This document shows positions 28,201-34,950 of a stretch of 64,000 bases of DNA, in pieces. Position numbers and translations under genes: made by a program. The DNA comes from Collimonas rhizosphaerae (GTDB lineage: Bacteria; Pseudomonadota; Gammaproteobacteria; Burkholderiales; Burkholderiaceae_D): positions 1 to 64,000 of the forward strand of contig NZ_JBANDC010000019.1 of NCBI RefSeq assembly GCF_038896935.1, read 5' to 3'. The notes beneath the pieces were generated by a model, which saw nothing but the letters and a program-made list of their open reading frames with translations, had not been told where the DNA came from and made no database searches. The number at the start of each line of letters is the position of its first letter. Position 1 is the first letter of the stretch.

Positions 28201-28338
28201 CCCAACCATCTCCAGCTCAACCTGGGAGTGGTGGCGCACCAGGTCGGCGCCTGGGCTTTCCTGGCCGACTACACCGGCGACATTGCCGCGCACGGCCAGG
28301 ACCATGGATTGAGCGTGGGAGCGCGGTACACCTGGTGA
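25240..28338 (+). CDS. Autotransporter with ClpP/COG3904-like N-terminal passenger
   Basis: A 1032-aa outer-membrane autotransporter. The ATG at 25240 follows a strong GAGGAGGGGGAG site and opens a signal peptide ending near HARA. Residues ~28-170 look like a periplasmic ClpP/crotonase-fold domain of the COG3904 kind: MRNSNGGAVTGGYDIGDLAR, then SGYCISACTMMFAGGA with Ser100 between Cys98 and Cys102 at the nucleophile position. The middle ~550 residues are unassigned. From about residue 755 a typical autotransporter beta-barrel (LWGRVFGHYGHLGGQDRM) runs to the terminal aromatic TW. It may be a surface-displayed or self-released serine hydrolase; catalysis is inferred only. Confidence 0.8.
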   Translation: MKYKLLLAVLGILSMEGLAPHARAMDMHVHGNQVFLSGDVVFSDGYVLADYLARLRAQGRTIDTLVMRNSNGGAVTGGYDIGDLARRQGLKTVVSGYCISACTMMFAGGAVRAFSNLDQPNPGDISTGHFLGIHGMTAGDGKSYADSSRPTPFYQYFLKAIANGNLAATDAQLLDDAFSDHGSAYARLFDPAAGNNPSVFWCHPDCANPKQYKAYPKDDVYNTGFITQRTPETTTDAVTLTGQALSGNINPNYANKYDPAAKKMDTTLVGWLANWNLLGAYLPKGAAPVLSNVPYLIDLVDQERSAYNAMSPADRVKALTQGLNAVYDDPSQYDPAEAKSQRADPNSDFNKAIRAFVKYSNAPLINTSGISTGDSFGFMTLVNSQWTLPAGIHTAMDALVMQDSSLRLRGGVVDIPINTLAGRSMVEGEGRLGESQLWARMNFMDYAVLHPTGKGIDWTGNPRLNDHSALAFDIAPSQAGQPAFLRFGLYDGGSYTSTSGLSIRSKTAQLALHVTPGFYRAAESYALVGYSPDFSAQLQQAVKNGKAPADVSIVINRFAHLVRADAQGQPIAGYDVDPAKDAFHPFDDSLVSFRVSQRSDGISLSTNEAFLDNPAFCNRAGCGLGTALSNASRQSDSAQASLLGALQFSSNAQAAQARQQIEGAGYAAQRTASLYLINGFSTALTQHLRSTDRTAERQGTAAVAAAMLLNSGGPGHTVDTAGMLNYLVGSDDSTTKPEQPASDTSLWGRVFGHYGHLGGQDRMSAWRQDSAGLVLGLDRRAGEQLTWGGSLGYGTLAVNGVGNGYRGQTNAIDGRLYLRYASERHYLDAFAGATHLTSSATRSVDLGMSQLPFSAQAQARYAGNALSLHVEHGWTLQDQRGWTWQPILPAVDVVRLPSVDFRDQASDPGIALSAHADQVFDTRVGAGLQVAKTFTLASKDSAQPVNWTPHARVLVQRAFGNREGYFTNHFANAPQAGTFEVRGPQVGPNHLQLNLGVVAHQVGAWAFLADYTGDIAAHGQDHGLSVGARYTW

Positions 28339-28690
28339 ATATGAGCGCGATGCAGCTGGCGCCACGGACTTCATGTTCAACGCCGGCTGCAAAAAAGTTT
28401 TAGCCTTGGCCCGGGCACGGCTCCGCGCAAGCGGTCAGTGCCCGCAGGATTAGTCGGCGAGTGCCTGCACATGCAAAACCCCGACAACCGGCAGCAATCC
28501 AGCCTTATGGCGTCTCCCTTTTTTGCGTGGCCGGTACTGCGCCAACGGTTTGCCAGTCATTGGGCCACAATTTGGCCCTTTTTTCATTTTGGACGGGCAA
28601 GTCTAGTGGAGCGACTGCAAGAGCCGGCGCAATGCAGCAAAGCCGGACGGCAGAGCGGGATTTGCTTGACGTTTTTGAAAGGAATGCGCA
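28339..28690. other. Intergenic region after the autotransporter
   Basis: No convincing gene in these 352 bases. A perfect 7-bp stem, CGGGCAC/GTGCCCG, lies at 28412-28444 without a T-run. Then comes leader element copy B (28562-28625) and a ribosome binding site AAAGGA before the next gene. The weak open frames here reflect the leader element rather than a protein family. Confidence 0.4.
28562..28625 (+). promoter_or_regulatory. Shared leader element, copy B
   Basis: GGGCCA-CAATT-TGGCCC followed by TTTTTT (28563-28586) is a textbook intrinsic terminator, yet the next gene starts about 105 bases downstream on the same strand. Behind the T-run is a segment closely matching copy A, including GGGCAAGTCTAGTGGAGCG near 28595-28613. 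This suggests a conditional terminator or a shared promoter/processing element rather than a simple gene end. Confidence 0.6.
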
Positions 28691-28906
28691 ATGAGTGCCT
28701 ATTCACAGCGCACAGACAGGCCGGCATTGGTCACCGAAGCAGCCGCGAACGCCACCGGCAAGCGGTTTTGTGCGCATCACCAAGGCGAGGTGGCCGCTAG
28801 CGAAGGAGGTTTCGTCGAGTGCAGCAAGACCCGGCGCTGGATTTGCTACCGCTGCCAGGAAAACCGCCGGCGCCAGCGCCTGGCGCTGGAAAAGCGCACT
28901 AAATAG
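28691..28906 (+). CDS. Small Cys/His-rich protein, possible zinc ribbon
   Basis: A 71-aa basic protein not recognised by name. AAAGGA 9 bases before the ATG supports the start. Cysteine and histidine pairs, FCAHH near residues 26-29, VECSK near 43 and WICYRCQ near 51-54, could hold a zinc ion, followed by an Arg/Lys-rich helix ENRRRQRLALEKRTK. The pattern resembles small nucleic-acid-binding zinc ribbons. It lies 24 bases before the DUF4096 gene and probably shares its transcript, both behind leader element B. Confidence 0.55.
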   Translation: MSAYSQRTDRPALVTEAAANATGKRFCAHHQGEVAASEGGFVECSKTRRWICYRCQENRRRQRLALEKRTK

Positions 28907-28930
28907 GAACGGCGCGAGGCTGTCTTTGTC

Positions 28931-29371
28931 ATGAAACTGCGAAATGCACAATGGGAAAAGCTGGAGCCGCTGATGACAGGGAAGGTCGGCGACAGCGGCG
29001 CCAGGGCGCGCAATAATCGCCTGTTTATCGAGGCTGTCTTGTGGGTTTCGGCCGGGCACCGGCTCTGGCACGATTTGCCGACCCGGTTCGGCCGGTGGAA
29101 CACCACCTATATGCGTTTCGTGCGCTGGAATAAAAACGCCGTTTGGCGCCGCCTGGCGGCGCAAACGCGCGATGACCGGGAGTTGTGCGCGATGCTTGAA
29201 CACATCGCTGCCTATGGCGATGCCTGGAGCATGAGAATCGCGCACCGGTCCCAAAGGGCCGATAGCCGGGACAGCTTTGCAGCAGCCATGCAGCATGTTG
29301 GCGGCCCCAAGCCGGTGCTGTCGACAGAGGACGATTCGACCTTGCACTGGCTGCGTCTGGTGAACGAGTGA
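28931..29371 (+). CDS. Free-standing DUF4096 (IS5-family transposase N-terminal domain) protein
   Basis: A 146-aa protein whose first ~75 residues match the helix-turn-helix N-terminal domain of IS5-group transposases: QWEKLEPLMTGKVGDSG, NNRLFIEAVLWVSAGHRLWH-type and LPTRFGRWNTTYMRF. The catalytic DDE domain is missing and replaced by an unrelated ~70-residue tail that keeps an open frame. No terminal inverted repeats or second transposase frame are visible nearby. It could be a domesticated DNA-binding protein or an old fragment. The intact frame and the neighbouring small zinc-ribbon-like gene favour the former. Confidence 0.65.
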   Translation: MKLRNAQWEKLEPLMTGKVGDSGARARNNRLFIEAVLWVSAGHRLWHDLPTRFGRWNTTYMRFVRWNKNAVWRRLAAQTRDDRELCAMLEHIAAYGDAWSMRIAHRSQRADSRDSFAAAMQHVGGPKPVLSTEDDSTLHWLRLVNE

Positions 29372-29396
29372 CATCCGCCGGCAGCCAGGATCGAGG

Positions 29397-30143
29397 CTAC
29401 AGATAGCCGTGCGTGAAACCGGGCGACACCACCGCGGAATGAAGCAGGTTGACGACATGGTAGATGCCGAAGACGGGCAGCCCTGTGGCGGCCTGTACAG
29501 CCGTCGCGTATGGCTGCAGGTTGGTGCATTCGAACAGGACGGCTCCCAGGTCTGGCGCGTCGGCTTGCATCGCCTGGCACGCCGCCACGACATCGCGCCT
29601 GGCCTGGTCGACGTCAAGCGCATGATCGGTATCGTTGTCGGTGCCCAGGATGGTCCCGAAAGACGGGCTTGACTGCATGCCCCTGACCAGCAGCCGCCAG
29701 CCCGGCTCGATGCCGGCGGCGCGCAGGTGAGCGTCCGACAGGCTGTGCGCATCCGCGGTAACCACGCCGATGGTGCGTTTGGGGCCGAGCATGCGCCGCA
29801 GCAGCGGAACCAGGAACAGGCTTGAGGTGATGACCGGCACGCTGACAGCTTCGGCAATTTCATCCTGGACTACCGTCAGGAAACCGCAGGTGGTGGTGAT
29901 GGCGCGCACGCCGTCGCGCTCCAGCCCTGTGGCCGCTTCGATAAACGACGGCAGCAGCGCGCGTGCGCGGTCGGGGGCGGCGACGATCTGTTCCGGCGTG
30001 GCGCCAGGCACGACCTGGTAGCGCACCGGGAAGTCGAAGGTAGTGGCGTTGCCGATATCGCCTGGAATGCGCGGAAATTTCGTATCCAGCACCAGGATGC
30101 CGACACTTTCCCCATAGATGGCGCGTCCGCCGCGAACGATCAT
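29397..30143 (-). CDS. Aspartate/glutamate racemase family protein
   Basis: A 248-aa cytoplasmic protein of the Asp/Glu/hydantoin racemase superfamily. Two candidate catalytic cysteines are present: Cys86 in TTTCGFL and Cys206 in LFECTNLQPY. The N-terminal part carries GESVGILVLDTKFPRIPGDI, common in uncharacterised members of this group. It is the last gene of a minus-strand cluster with a D-amino-acid dehydrogenase-like enzyme and an amino-acid ABC importer. A role in converting L- and D-amino acids for that pathway is likely but inferred. Confidence 0.8.
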   Translation of the reverse strand: MIVRGGRAIYGESVGILVLDTKFPRIPGDIGNATTFDFPVRYQVVPGATPEQIVAAPDRARALLPSFIEAATGLERDGVRAITTTCGFLTVVQDEIAEAVSVPVITSSLFLVPLLRRMLGPKRTIGVVTADAHSLSDAHLRAAGIEPGWRLLVRGMQSSPSFGTILGTDNDTDHALDVDQARRDVVAACQAMQADAPDLGAVLFECTNLQPYATAVQAATGLPVFGIYHVVNLLHSAVVSPGFTHGYL

Positions 30144-30173
30144 GATATCTCCCGAATTGAATGCAAGTTTAAG

Positions 30174-31469
30174 CTAGAAGCGCGTCACCGAATAAGGCGC
30201 CGGATCGACGACAGTTGGCCGGCCGGATATGAGGTCGGCCACCAGCCGGCCGGAAACCGGTCCCGACGCCAGGCCGACATGGCCATGTCCGAAAGCATGG
30301 ATCACGTCCTGGCAGCCGGACGCCGGACCAAGCACCGGGCGGCCGTCGGTGGTGGACGGCCGGTGCCCCATCCAGCGCTGGACGGCGGCCGTCCCGATTG
30401 CCGCGGCGAGCGCCGGATAGGTTGCCGCGGCGTGGCGCAGCAAGGTGTCGGCGCGGCGCCAGTCCGGCTCCGCATGCAGCCTGGTCAGTTCCACCTGGCC
30501 GGCGATGCGCAGGCCGGTCAGGGTCGATGTGTTGCCGGTCTTGGCGTCCGCCGGCATGACCGGCAATGCCAGTTCGACCGGCGGATTTTCCAGGACGATG
30601 TGATAACCGCGCTCGCTTTCCATGCAGACCTTGTCGCCGACCGACCTGGCCAGGGCCTTGGAGTGAATGCCGGCGGCGATGACGGCACGTTCGCAGGTGA
30701 GTTCGCCGCGGTCGGTAAGGACGGCGCGCAGGCGGCCGCCTTGCAGGTCGAACCCGGTCGCCGCGGCGCGCTGCAGGATGGCTCCCTGGCTTTGCGCGTG
30801 GCGCACCAGCGCTGCCACATAGGCGCCCGGATCGACGCAGTTGGCGCCTTGCTCGACCAGGATGGCGAATTGATAGCGATGGTCGAGCGCGGGAACCAGT
30901 TCGCGTATCGCCGGCGCCTCCAGCTCCTTCCAGCGCACCGCATTGTCGCGCCGCAAGCGCCAGGCCAGCGCTTCCGCCTCGAAGGCGGCGCGGTCGGGAT
31001 AGGCATACAGCAGGCCGCGGCTCACAATCAGCTGCGGCACGCCGGCTTCCTGGGCCAGCGCGCGGTGCCGTGACGGCGCGTCGTGGAGCAGGGCTGACAA
31101 TGCGCGCGCGGTGGCTTCGACCCGGGCCACGCTGGCGCCGGCCCAGACGAACCTGGTCAGCCAGGGCAGCAGCGACGGCAGGGCGCTCCAGCGGATGGTC
31201 AAGGGGCTGTTTTTATCGAAAAGATACTTGGGCAGTTTTTTCCACAGGCCGGGCATCGACATCGGCACCACCGAAGCCGGGCTCAGCCATGCGGCATTGC
31301 CGTAGCTGGCGGCCTGGGTCCCGCCCGGCTGGCCTGGATCAAGCAGGGTGACATGGTGGCCGTCGCGCAGCAACTCGATGGCGCAGGCAGCGCCGACAAT
31401 GCCGGCGCCGATGACCACCACGCGCAAGGGGGTGGGCAGCTTCGCGGGCCGGTTCTCAATGGGATTCAA
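30174..31469 (-). CDS. FAD-dependent D-amino acid dehydrogenase-like oxidoreductase (DadA type)
   Basis: A 431-aa flavoenzyme of the DAO/DadA family, which oxidises D-amino acids to 2-oxo acids and passes electrons to the respiratory chain. The N-terminal dinucleotide fold VVIGAGIVGAACAIELLRDG (residues ~17-36) is clear. GTQAASYGNAAWLSP is the FAD-contact segment and VIHAFGHGHVGLASGPVSGR the C-terminal FAD motif. The gene sits between the racemase-like gene and an ABC importer operon on the same strand, with short gaps. D-hydroxyproline or opine dehydrogenases are similar and cannot be excluded. Confidence 0.85.
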   Translation of the reverse strand: MNPIENRPAKLPTPLRVVVIGAGIVGAACAIELLRDGHHVTLLDPGQPGGTQAASYGNAAWLSPASVVPMSMPGLWKKLPKYLFDKNSPLTIRWSALPSLLPWLTRFVWAGASVARVEATARALSALLHDAPSRHRALAQEAGVPQLIVSRGLLYAYPDRAAFEAEALAWRLRRDNAVRWKELEAPAIRELVPALDHRYQFAILVEQGANCVDPGAYVAALVRHAQSQGAILQRAAATGFDLQGGRLRAVLTDRGELTCERAVIAAGIHSKALARSVGDKVCMESERGYHIVLENPPVELALPVMPADAKTGNTSTLTGLRIAGQVELTRLHAEPDWRRADTLLRHAAATYPALAAAIGTAAVQRWMGHRPSTTDGRPVLGPASGCQDVIHAFGHGHVGLASGPVSGRLVADLISGRPTVVDPAPYSVTRF

Positions 31470-31497
31470 GCTGTTTCCTCGGGGTCGGGCGCTGCAC

Positions 31498-32274
31498 TCA
31501 GCCGCCGCTATTCTTGAAGCGCGACAGGAAGCTGCGTGTCGCTTCCTGCGCCGGATTGTCGATGACGATAGCTGGCGGCCCGGATTCGACCACGACGCCG
31601 TCGCGCATGAAAATCACCTGGTCGGCGACTTCCTTGGCAAACGCGATTTCATGCGTCACCAGGATCATGGTCATGCCGTCCGCCGCCAGCGACCGGATGA
31701 CGTTCAGCACTTCGCCCACCAGTTCTGGATCGAGCGCGGAAGTGGCTTCGTCGAACAGCATCACATCGGGCTTCATGGCCAGCGCCCTGGCGATCGCGAC
31801 GCGCTGCTTTTGTCCGCCCGACAGCATGCCGGGATAGGCATCCGCGCGATCGCCCAGGCCAACCCGCTGCAGCAGGGCGTCGGCTGCGGCGCGCGCTTCC
31901 TGTTTCGGTATCTTCAGCACCGTCACCATGCCTTCCATCACATTCTGCTGCACAGTCATGTGCGGAAACAGGTTGAAGTGCTGGAACACCATGCCGGTCT
32001 TGGAGCGGAATTTCGCCAGGTCGCGCGCTTTCGGCAGCGCCGTCTTCTTGCCGTCGAAGACGATCGACTGGCCGCCGACATCGACCACGCCGGAGTCGGG
32101 GACCGTGAGCAGGTTGATGCAGCGTAGCAGGGTCGACTTGCCGGAGCCGGAGGGGCCGATCATCGCGACCACGGAACCCTTGCTGATCTGCAGGGAGATA
32201 TCTTTCAGGACAACGTTGTCGCCGAAACATTTCTTCAGGTTACTGATGGAAATCATCGCGCCGTTCATTGTCAT
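31498..32274 (-). CDS. Polar amino acid ABC transporter, ATP-binding protein (GlnQ type)
   Basis: The ATPase of a polar amino-acid importer, 258 aa. Walker A GPSGSGKST, the signature LSGGQKQR and Walker B VMLFDEATSALD are all present, with the H-loop in ILVTHEIAFAKEV. Its start overlaps the permease stop by ATGA. An alternative start at a later ATG (ISISNLKK) would be 6 residues shorter. It belongs to the permease and binding-protein genes upstream and is followed by the DadA-like gene. Confidence 0.93.
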   Translation of the reverse strand: MTMNGAMISISNLKKCFGDNVVLKDISLQISKGSVVAMIGPSGSGKSTLLRCINLLTVPDSGVVDVGGQSIVFDGKKTALPKARDLAKFRSKTGMVFQHFNLFPHMTVQQNVMEGMVTVLKIPKQEARAAADALLQRVGLGDRADAYPGMLSGGQKQRVAIARALAMKPDVMLFDEATSALDPELVGEVLNVIRSLAADGMTMILVTHEIAFAKEVADQVIFMRDGVVVESGPPAIVIDNPAQEATRSFLSRFKNSGG

Positions 32275-32939
32275 GCCTCCCGTCCGTCGGACATTTTTAC
32301 TTCAAGCCGCTTGGCGAGGATCGTTGCCGGCAGCAAGATGATGAAATACAGGACGGCGATCAGCGAATAGATTTCCAGCGGGCGGTAGGTGTCGTGGGCG
32401 ATGATCTGGCCCTGGTAGAGCAGGTCGGGCACCGCCAGCACCGACAGCAGCGAAGTGTTCTTCAGCTGCATGATGGACTGGCTGACCAGTGGCGGCGTCA
32501 TGCGCTTGAATGCTTGCGGCAGCACCACGCGCCGCATCAGCTGGAGCTGGGTCATGCCCAATGCCATGCCGGCCTCCGACTGCCCGGTATCGATGGAAAT
32601 CACGCCGCCGCGGATGATTTCGGAATAGAAGGCGCCGCCGTACAAGGTCAACGACAGCACCGCCGCCATGCCGGGCGTCAGTTCGATGCCGGTCAGGATC
32701 GGCAGCGCGTAATAGAACCAGATCAGCTGCACCAGCACCGGCGTGCACCTGAACAGTTCCACGTATGCCCGGAACGGTCCCGATATCCATGCCTTCGGCG
32801 ACAGCCGGCACAAGCCTGTAACCAGGCCGACCAGCAATCCCAGCGCGACGACGATGACGGTGTAGCCTAACGTGTAGCCAAAGCCTATGAAAATGATGTT
32901 CCTGTACTGCCAAAGCGTATGGAAATCCCACTGGTACAT
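32271..32939 (-). CDS. Polar amino acid ABC transporter, permease (HisM/GlnP type)
   Basis: A 222-aa inner-membrane permease with about five membrane segments. The EAA-loop typical of ABC importers is seen around SEAGMALGMTQLQLMRRVVL, and the family segment GTPLLVQ appears as CTPVLVQLIWFYYALP. Only one permease gene is present, so the transporter probably works as a homodimer. It overlaps the ATPase gene by four bases and starts 14 bases after the binding-protein stop. Confidence 0.92.
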   Translation of the reverse strand: MYQWDFHTLWQYRNIIFIGFGYTLGYTVIVVALGLLVGLVTGLCRLSPKAWISGPFRAYVELFRCTPVLVQLIWFYYALPILTGIELTPGMAAVLSLTLYGGAFYSEIIRGGVISIDTGQSEAGMALGMTQLQLMRRVVLPQAFKRMTPPLVSQSIMQLKNTSLLSVLAVPDLLYQGQIIAHDTYRPLEIYSLIAVLYFIILLPATILAKRLEVKMSDGREA

Positions 32940-32953
32940 GCCTGCCTCACAGC

Positions 32954-33790
32954 TTAAAAGTGAACCTGGGGTGGGAAAGCGGTCGGAGGTACGCCGACCA
33001 GGGTTTGCATATTGGAAATGATGGTGCTTTTCACCTTGCCTGAGGCCCTGGCTTCTTCCAGCCAGGCATTCACGGATTTGGTGAAGGCCTGGTCGGTCTG
33101 CTTGCGGATGCCGACATTGGTCGGGTTGGTTTCATCGGGAGACGGGAATACGATATGGCCGATGTTCGGCAGCTTGGTCAGCAAGGCGGTTGACAGGAGG
33201 ATCACCAGCACCTGGCAATCGACGCGGCCGGATTGCAGCGCCATGGTGGCGGCAGCCGAGGTTTCAAACCGCAGCACGGTAGCCTTCGGCAATATCCTGG
33301 TGACCAGCTGGTCGTGGCTGGAGCCGACATCCACTGCGACCTTGACGGCAGGCGAATTGAGCTGCTCCCAGCGTTCAAAGTTAAAGCCCTTCCTGGCGAC
33401 CACCGTGTTGTAGTTCTGGAAAATGGGGGCGGAAAAGTCGACCACTTCGCGCCGCGCCGGCGAGGGCGCCATGCCGAGCTGGCAATCGATCTTGTTGGTC
33501 TGGACGTCGAGCACGGCATTGCCCCAGGTTGTTTCCACCCACTCGGACTCGACCTTGAGATATTTGGCAAGGTCGCGCCCCAGGTCCACCATGAAACCCC
33601 GCCATTCGCCGCTTGCCAGGTCCTTGGTGAAATACGGCGAGGCACCGTTGATGGCGCCCATGCGCAGCTTGCCGGTGCGCTTGATCCTGGCGGCGGTCGA
33701 TTCCGGTTCCTGCGAAAATGCCGGGCCGACTGCGGCCAGCGAGCCGATGGCAATGGTCTGGGCGATGAAATTGCGTCGATTGATTTGCAT
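32954..33790 (-). CDS. Amino acid ABC transporter, periplasmic binding protein
   Basis: A family-3 solute-binding protein, 278 aa from the ATG at 33790, which is preceded by AGAAGG; the longer open frame upstream is not used. The signal peptide begins with NRRNFIAQTIAIGSLAAVG, a twin-arginine-like pattern, and ends near PAFSQ. The mature protein has SBP_bac_3 features: LRMGAINGASPYF, GFMVDLGRDLAKYL and GSSHDQLVTRILPKA. It is the first gene of the importer-DadA-racemase cluster. The ligand is unknown; context suggests an amino acid whose D-form or derivative is metabolised by the downstream genes. Confidence 0.9.
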   Translation of the reverse strand: MQINRRNFIAQTIAIGSLAAVGPAFSQEPESTAARIKRTGKLRMGAINGASPYFTKDLASGEWRGFMVDLGRDLAKYLKVESEWVETTWGNAVLDVQTNKIDCQLGMAPSPARREVVDFSAPIFQNYNTVVARKGFNFERWEQLNSPAVKVAVDVGSSHDQLVTRILPKATVLRFETSAAATMALQSGRVDCQVLVILLSTALLTKLPNIGHIVFPSPDETNPTNVGIRKQTDQAFTKSVNAWLEEARASGKVKSTIISNMQTLVGVPPTAFPPQVHF

Positions 33791-33815
33791 GTCTGCCTTC
33801 TGAAGGAGGATTGGC

Positions 33816-33852
33816 TGAAAAGGGTGTATCTGAAAAAGGGTGTATCTGAAAA
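33816..33852. repeat. Tandem direct repeats upstream of the ABC operon
   Basis: TGAAAAGGGTGTATC, then TGAAAAAGGGTGTATC, then a partial TGAAAATACC stand head to tail, 26-62 bases upstream of the binding-protein start. The core recurs at 33980-33990 next to the regulator's promoter. This arrangement suits binding sites for the divergent XRE-cupin regulator. Confidence 0.5.
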
Positions 33853-33994
33853 TACCCCGTTTGCAGCTGAAAGTCATCCGAAAATGCGCTTGCCGCTCCG
33901 CATCCATAAGCAAGATCAAGGCCCGTCGCCGCCGGCATGGCCGGCCTTCTTATCCTTGTTTTATCCATGTACTAAGATAATCTGAAAAAGATCC

Positions 33995-34022
33995 TTGACT
34001 CAAATTGTAGTGTGACTATAAT
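33995..34022 (+). promoter_or_regulatory. Sigma-70 promoter for the XRE-cupin regulator
   Basis: TTGACT and TATAAT are separated by 16 bases, close to the ideal -35/-10 arrangement. Transcription would start near 34029 and leave a leader of about 155 bases before the regulator gene. Confidence 0.65.
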
Positions 34023-34185
34023 TTCCGACGCCTTACCGGCGACAGCGCGGCTGCGATGCCAGCCGCAGCGCTGACGCTGAATATTAAAAAGTTACTCTTG
34101 GGCCAACGCCTTGCGTTGTCCGATATGGAAGTAACAAATAGCAGATACAGAAGATACGACCAGGTACAGGCCGGAGACAGAAACA

Positions 34186-34800
34186 ATGGAAATGCCACAG
34201 CTGGGGAGCTCGATCCGCGCGCGGCGTCATGCTATCAAGAAGACGCTGGTGCAAGTCGCGGCCGAAACCGGATTGACCGCGGGCTTCATTTCGCAGCTTG
34301 AACGCGGCCAGACCAGTCCTTCCATCACTTCGCTGGTGGTGATCGCCAAGGCGCTCGGCGTGGCGATCGGCGACCTGATCAAACAACCCGTGCAATTGCG
34401 GCCGGACACCTACCGCAGCCAGCGGCAGCCGTATTCGGTGGCCAGCGGCCGCGTCAAGTACGAACGGCTGTCGACGGTCTTCCCCGGCAGCCAGGTGCAT
34501 TCGGTGAAGTTCACCATGCCGGCCGGCTACAAATCGGAAATGGTGTCGCACGAAGGCGATGAAATGATCTTCGTGCTGAGCGGCCAGGTCGGCTACACGG
34601 TAGGTAAAGACAGTTATGTGCTGAATGTCGGCGATAGCCTGCATTTCGACGCCAATATCCCGCACAGCATCGAATCGCTGCCGCACGAGAACCAGGTGGC
34701 GGAAGTGATCTGGGTCGGCACCGTGGCGCTGTTCGACGGTCCGCAGTCGCCGGCGTGCCAGGAGCAGGAGCGGTTATTGCGCGGCACAGAATTTTTTTGA
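34186..34800 (+). CDS. XRE-family regulator with C-terminal cupin domain
   Basis: A 204-aa transcription factor. The helix-turn-helix spans about residues 8-62, with AAETGLTAGFISQLERGQTS as its recognition core. A cupin sensor domain covers ~105-175 (HSVKFTMPAGYKSEMVSHEG; FDANIPHSIESL), with His and Glu residues that could bind a metal or ligand. Such regulators often control putrescine, amino-acid or peptide catabolism. It is divergent from the amino-acid importer operon and upstream of the aminopeptidase and dipeptide importer, so it is a candidate regulator of both sides. Confidence 0.88.
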   Translation: MEMPQLGSSIRARRHAIKKTLVQVAAETGLTAGFISQLERGQTSPSITSLVVIAKALGVAIGDLIKQPVQLRPDTYRSQRQPYSVASGRVKYERLSTVFPGSQVHSVKFTMPAGYKSEMVSHEGDEMIFVLSGQVGYTVGKDSYVLNVGDSLHFDANIPHSIESLPHENQVAEVIWVGTVALFDGPQSPACQEQERLLRGTEFF

Positions 34801-34950
34801 AGCGCAGGGCAGGCCTGTGGCATGGTTTTTGCACTTGCAAATTGATCTATTGCCACGGCCGCAGGCGCCTGGCACGAGGCCGGCAGCGATGCCGGCAATG
34901 ACAGCGGAATGGAGTGACGATGTACCCAGAACCAAGCAAGCAGATATCCG

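Larger units (their letters stand above)
33791..34185. other. Divergent control region, ABC operon versus XRE-cupin regulator
   Basis: No gene in these 395 bases. Present are a tandem repeat (33816-33852), a third copy of its core (ATCTGAAAAAG at 33980-33990) and a good sigma-70 promoter facing the regulator (33995-34022). Downstream of that promoter, AACGC-CTT-GCGTT and flanking GTTACT/AGTAAC arms could fold the leader RNA (about 34092-34135). Confidence 0.5.

Noticed and set aside
28438..28800. 120-aa frame across the leader before 28691
   Set aside because: Its similarity to the upstream extension of the autotransporter frame reflects the shared leader element; it overlaps the better-supported gene at 28691.
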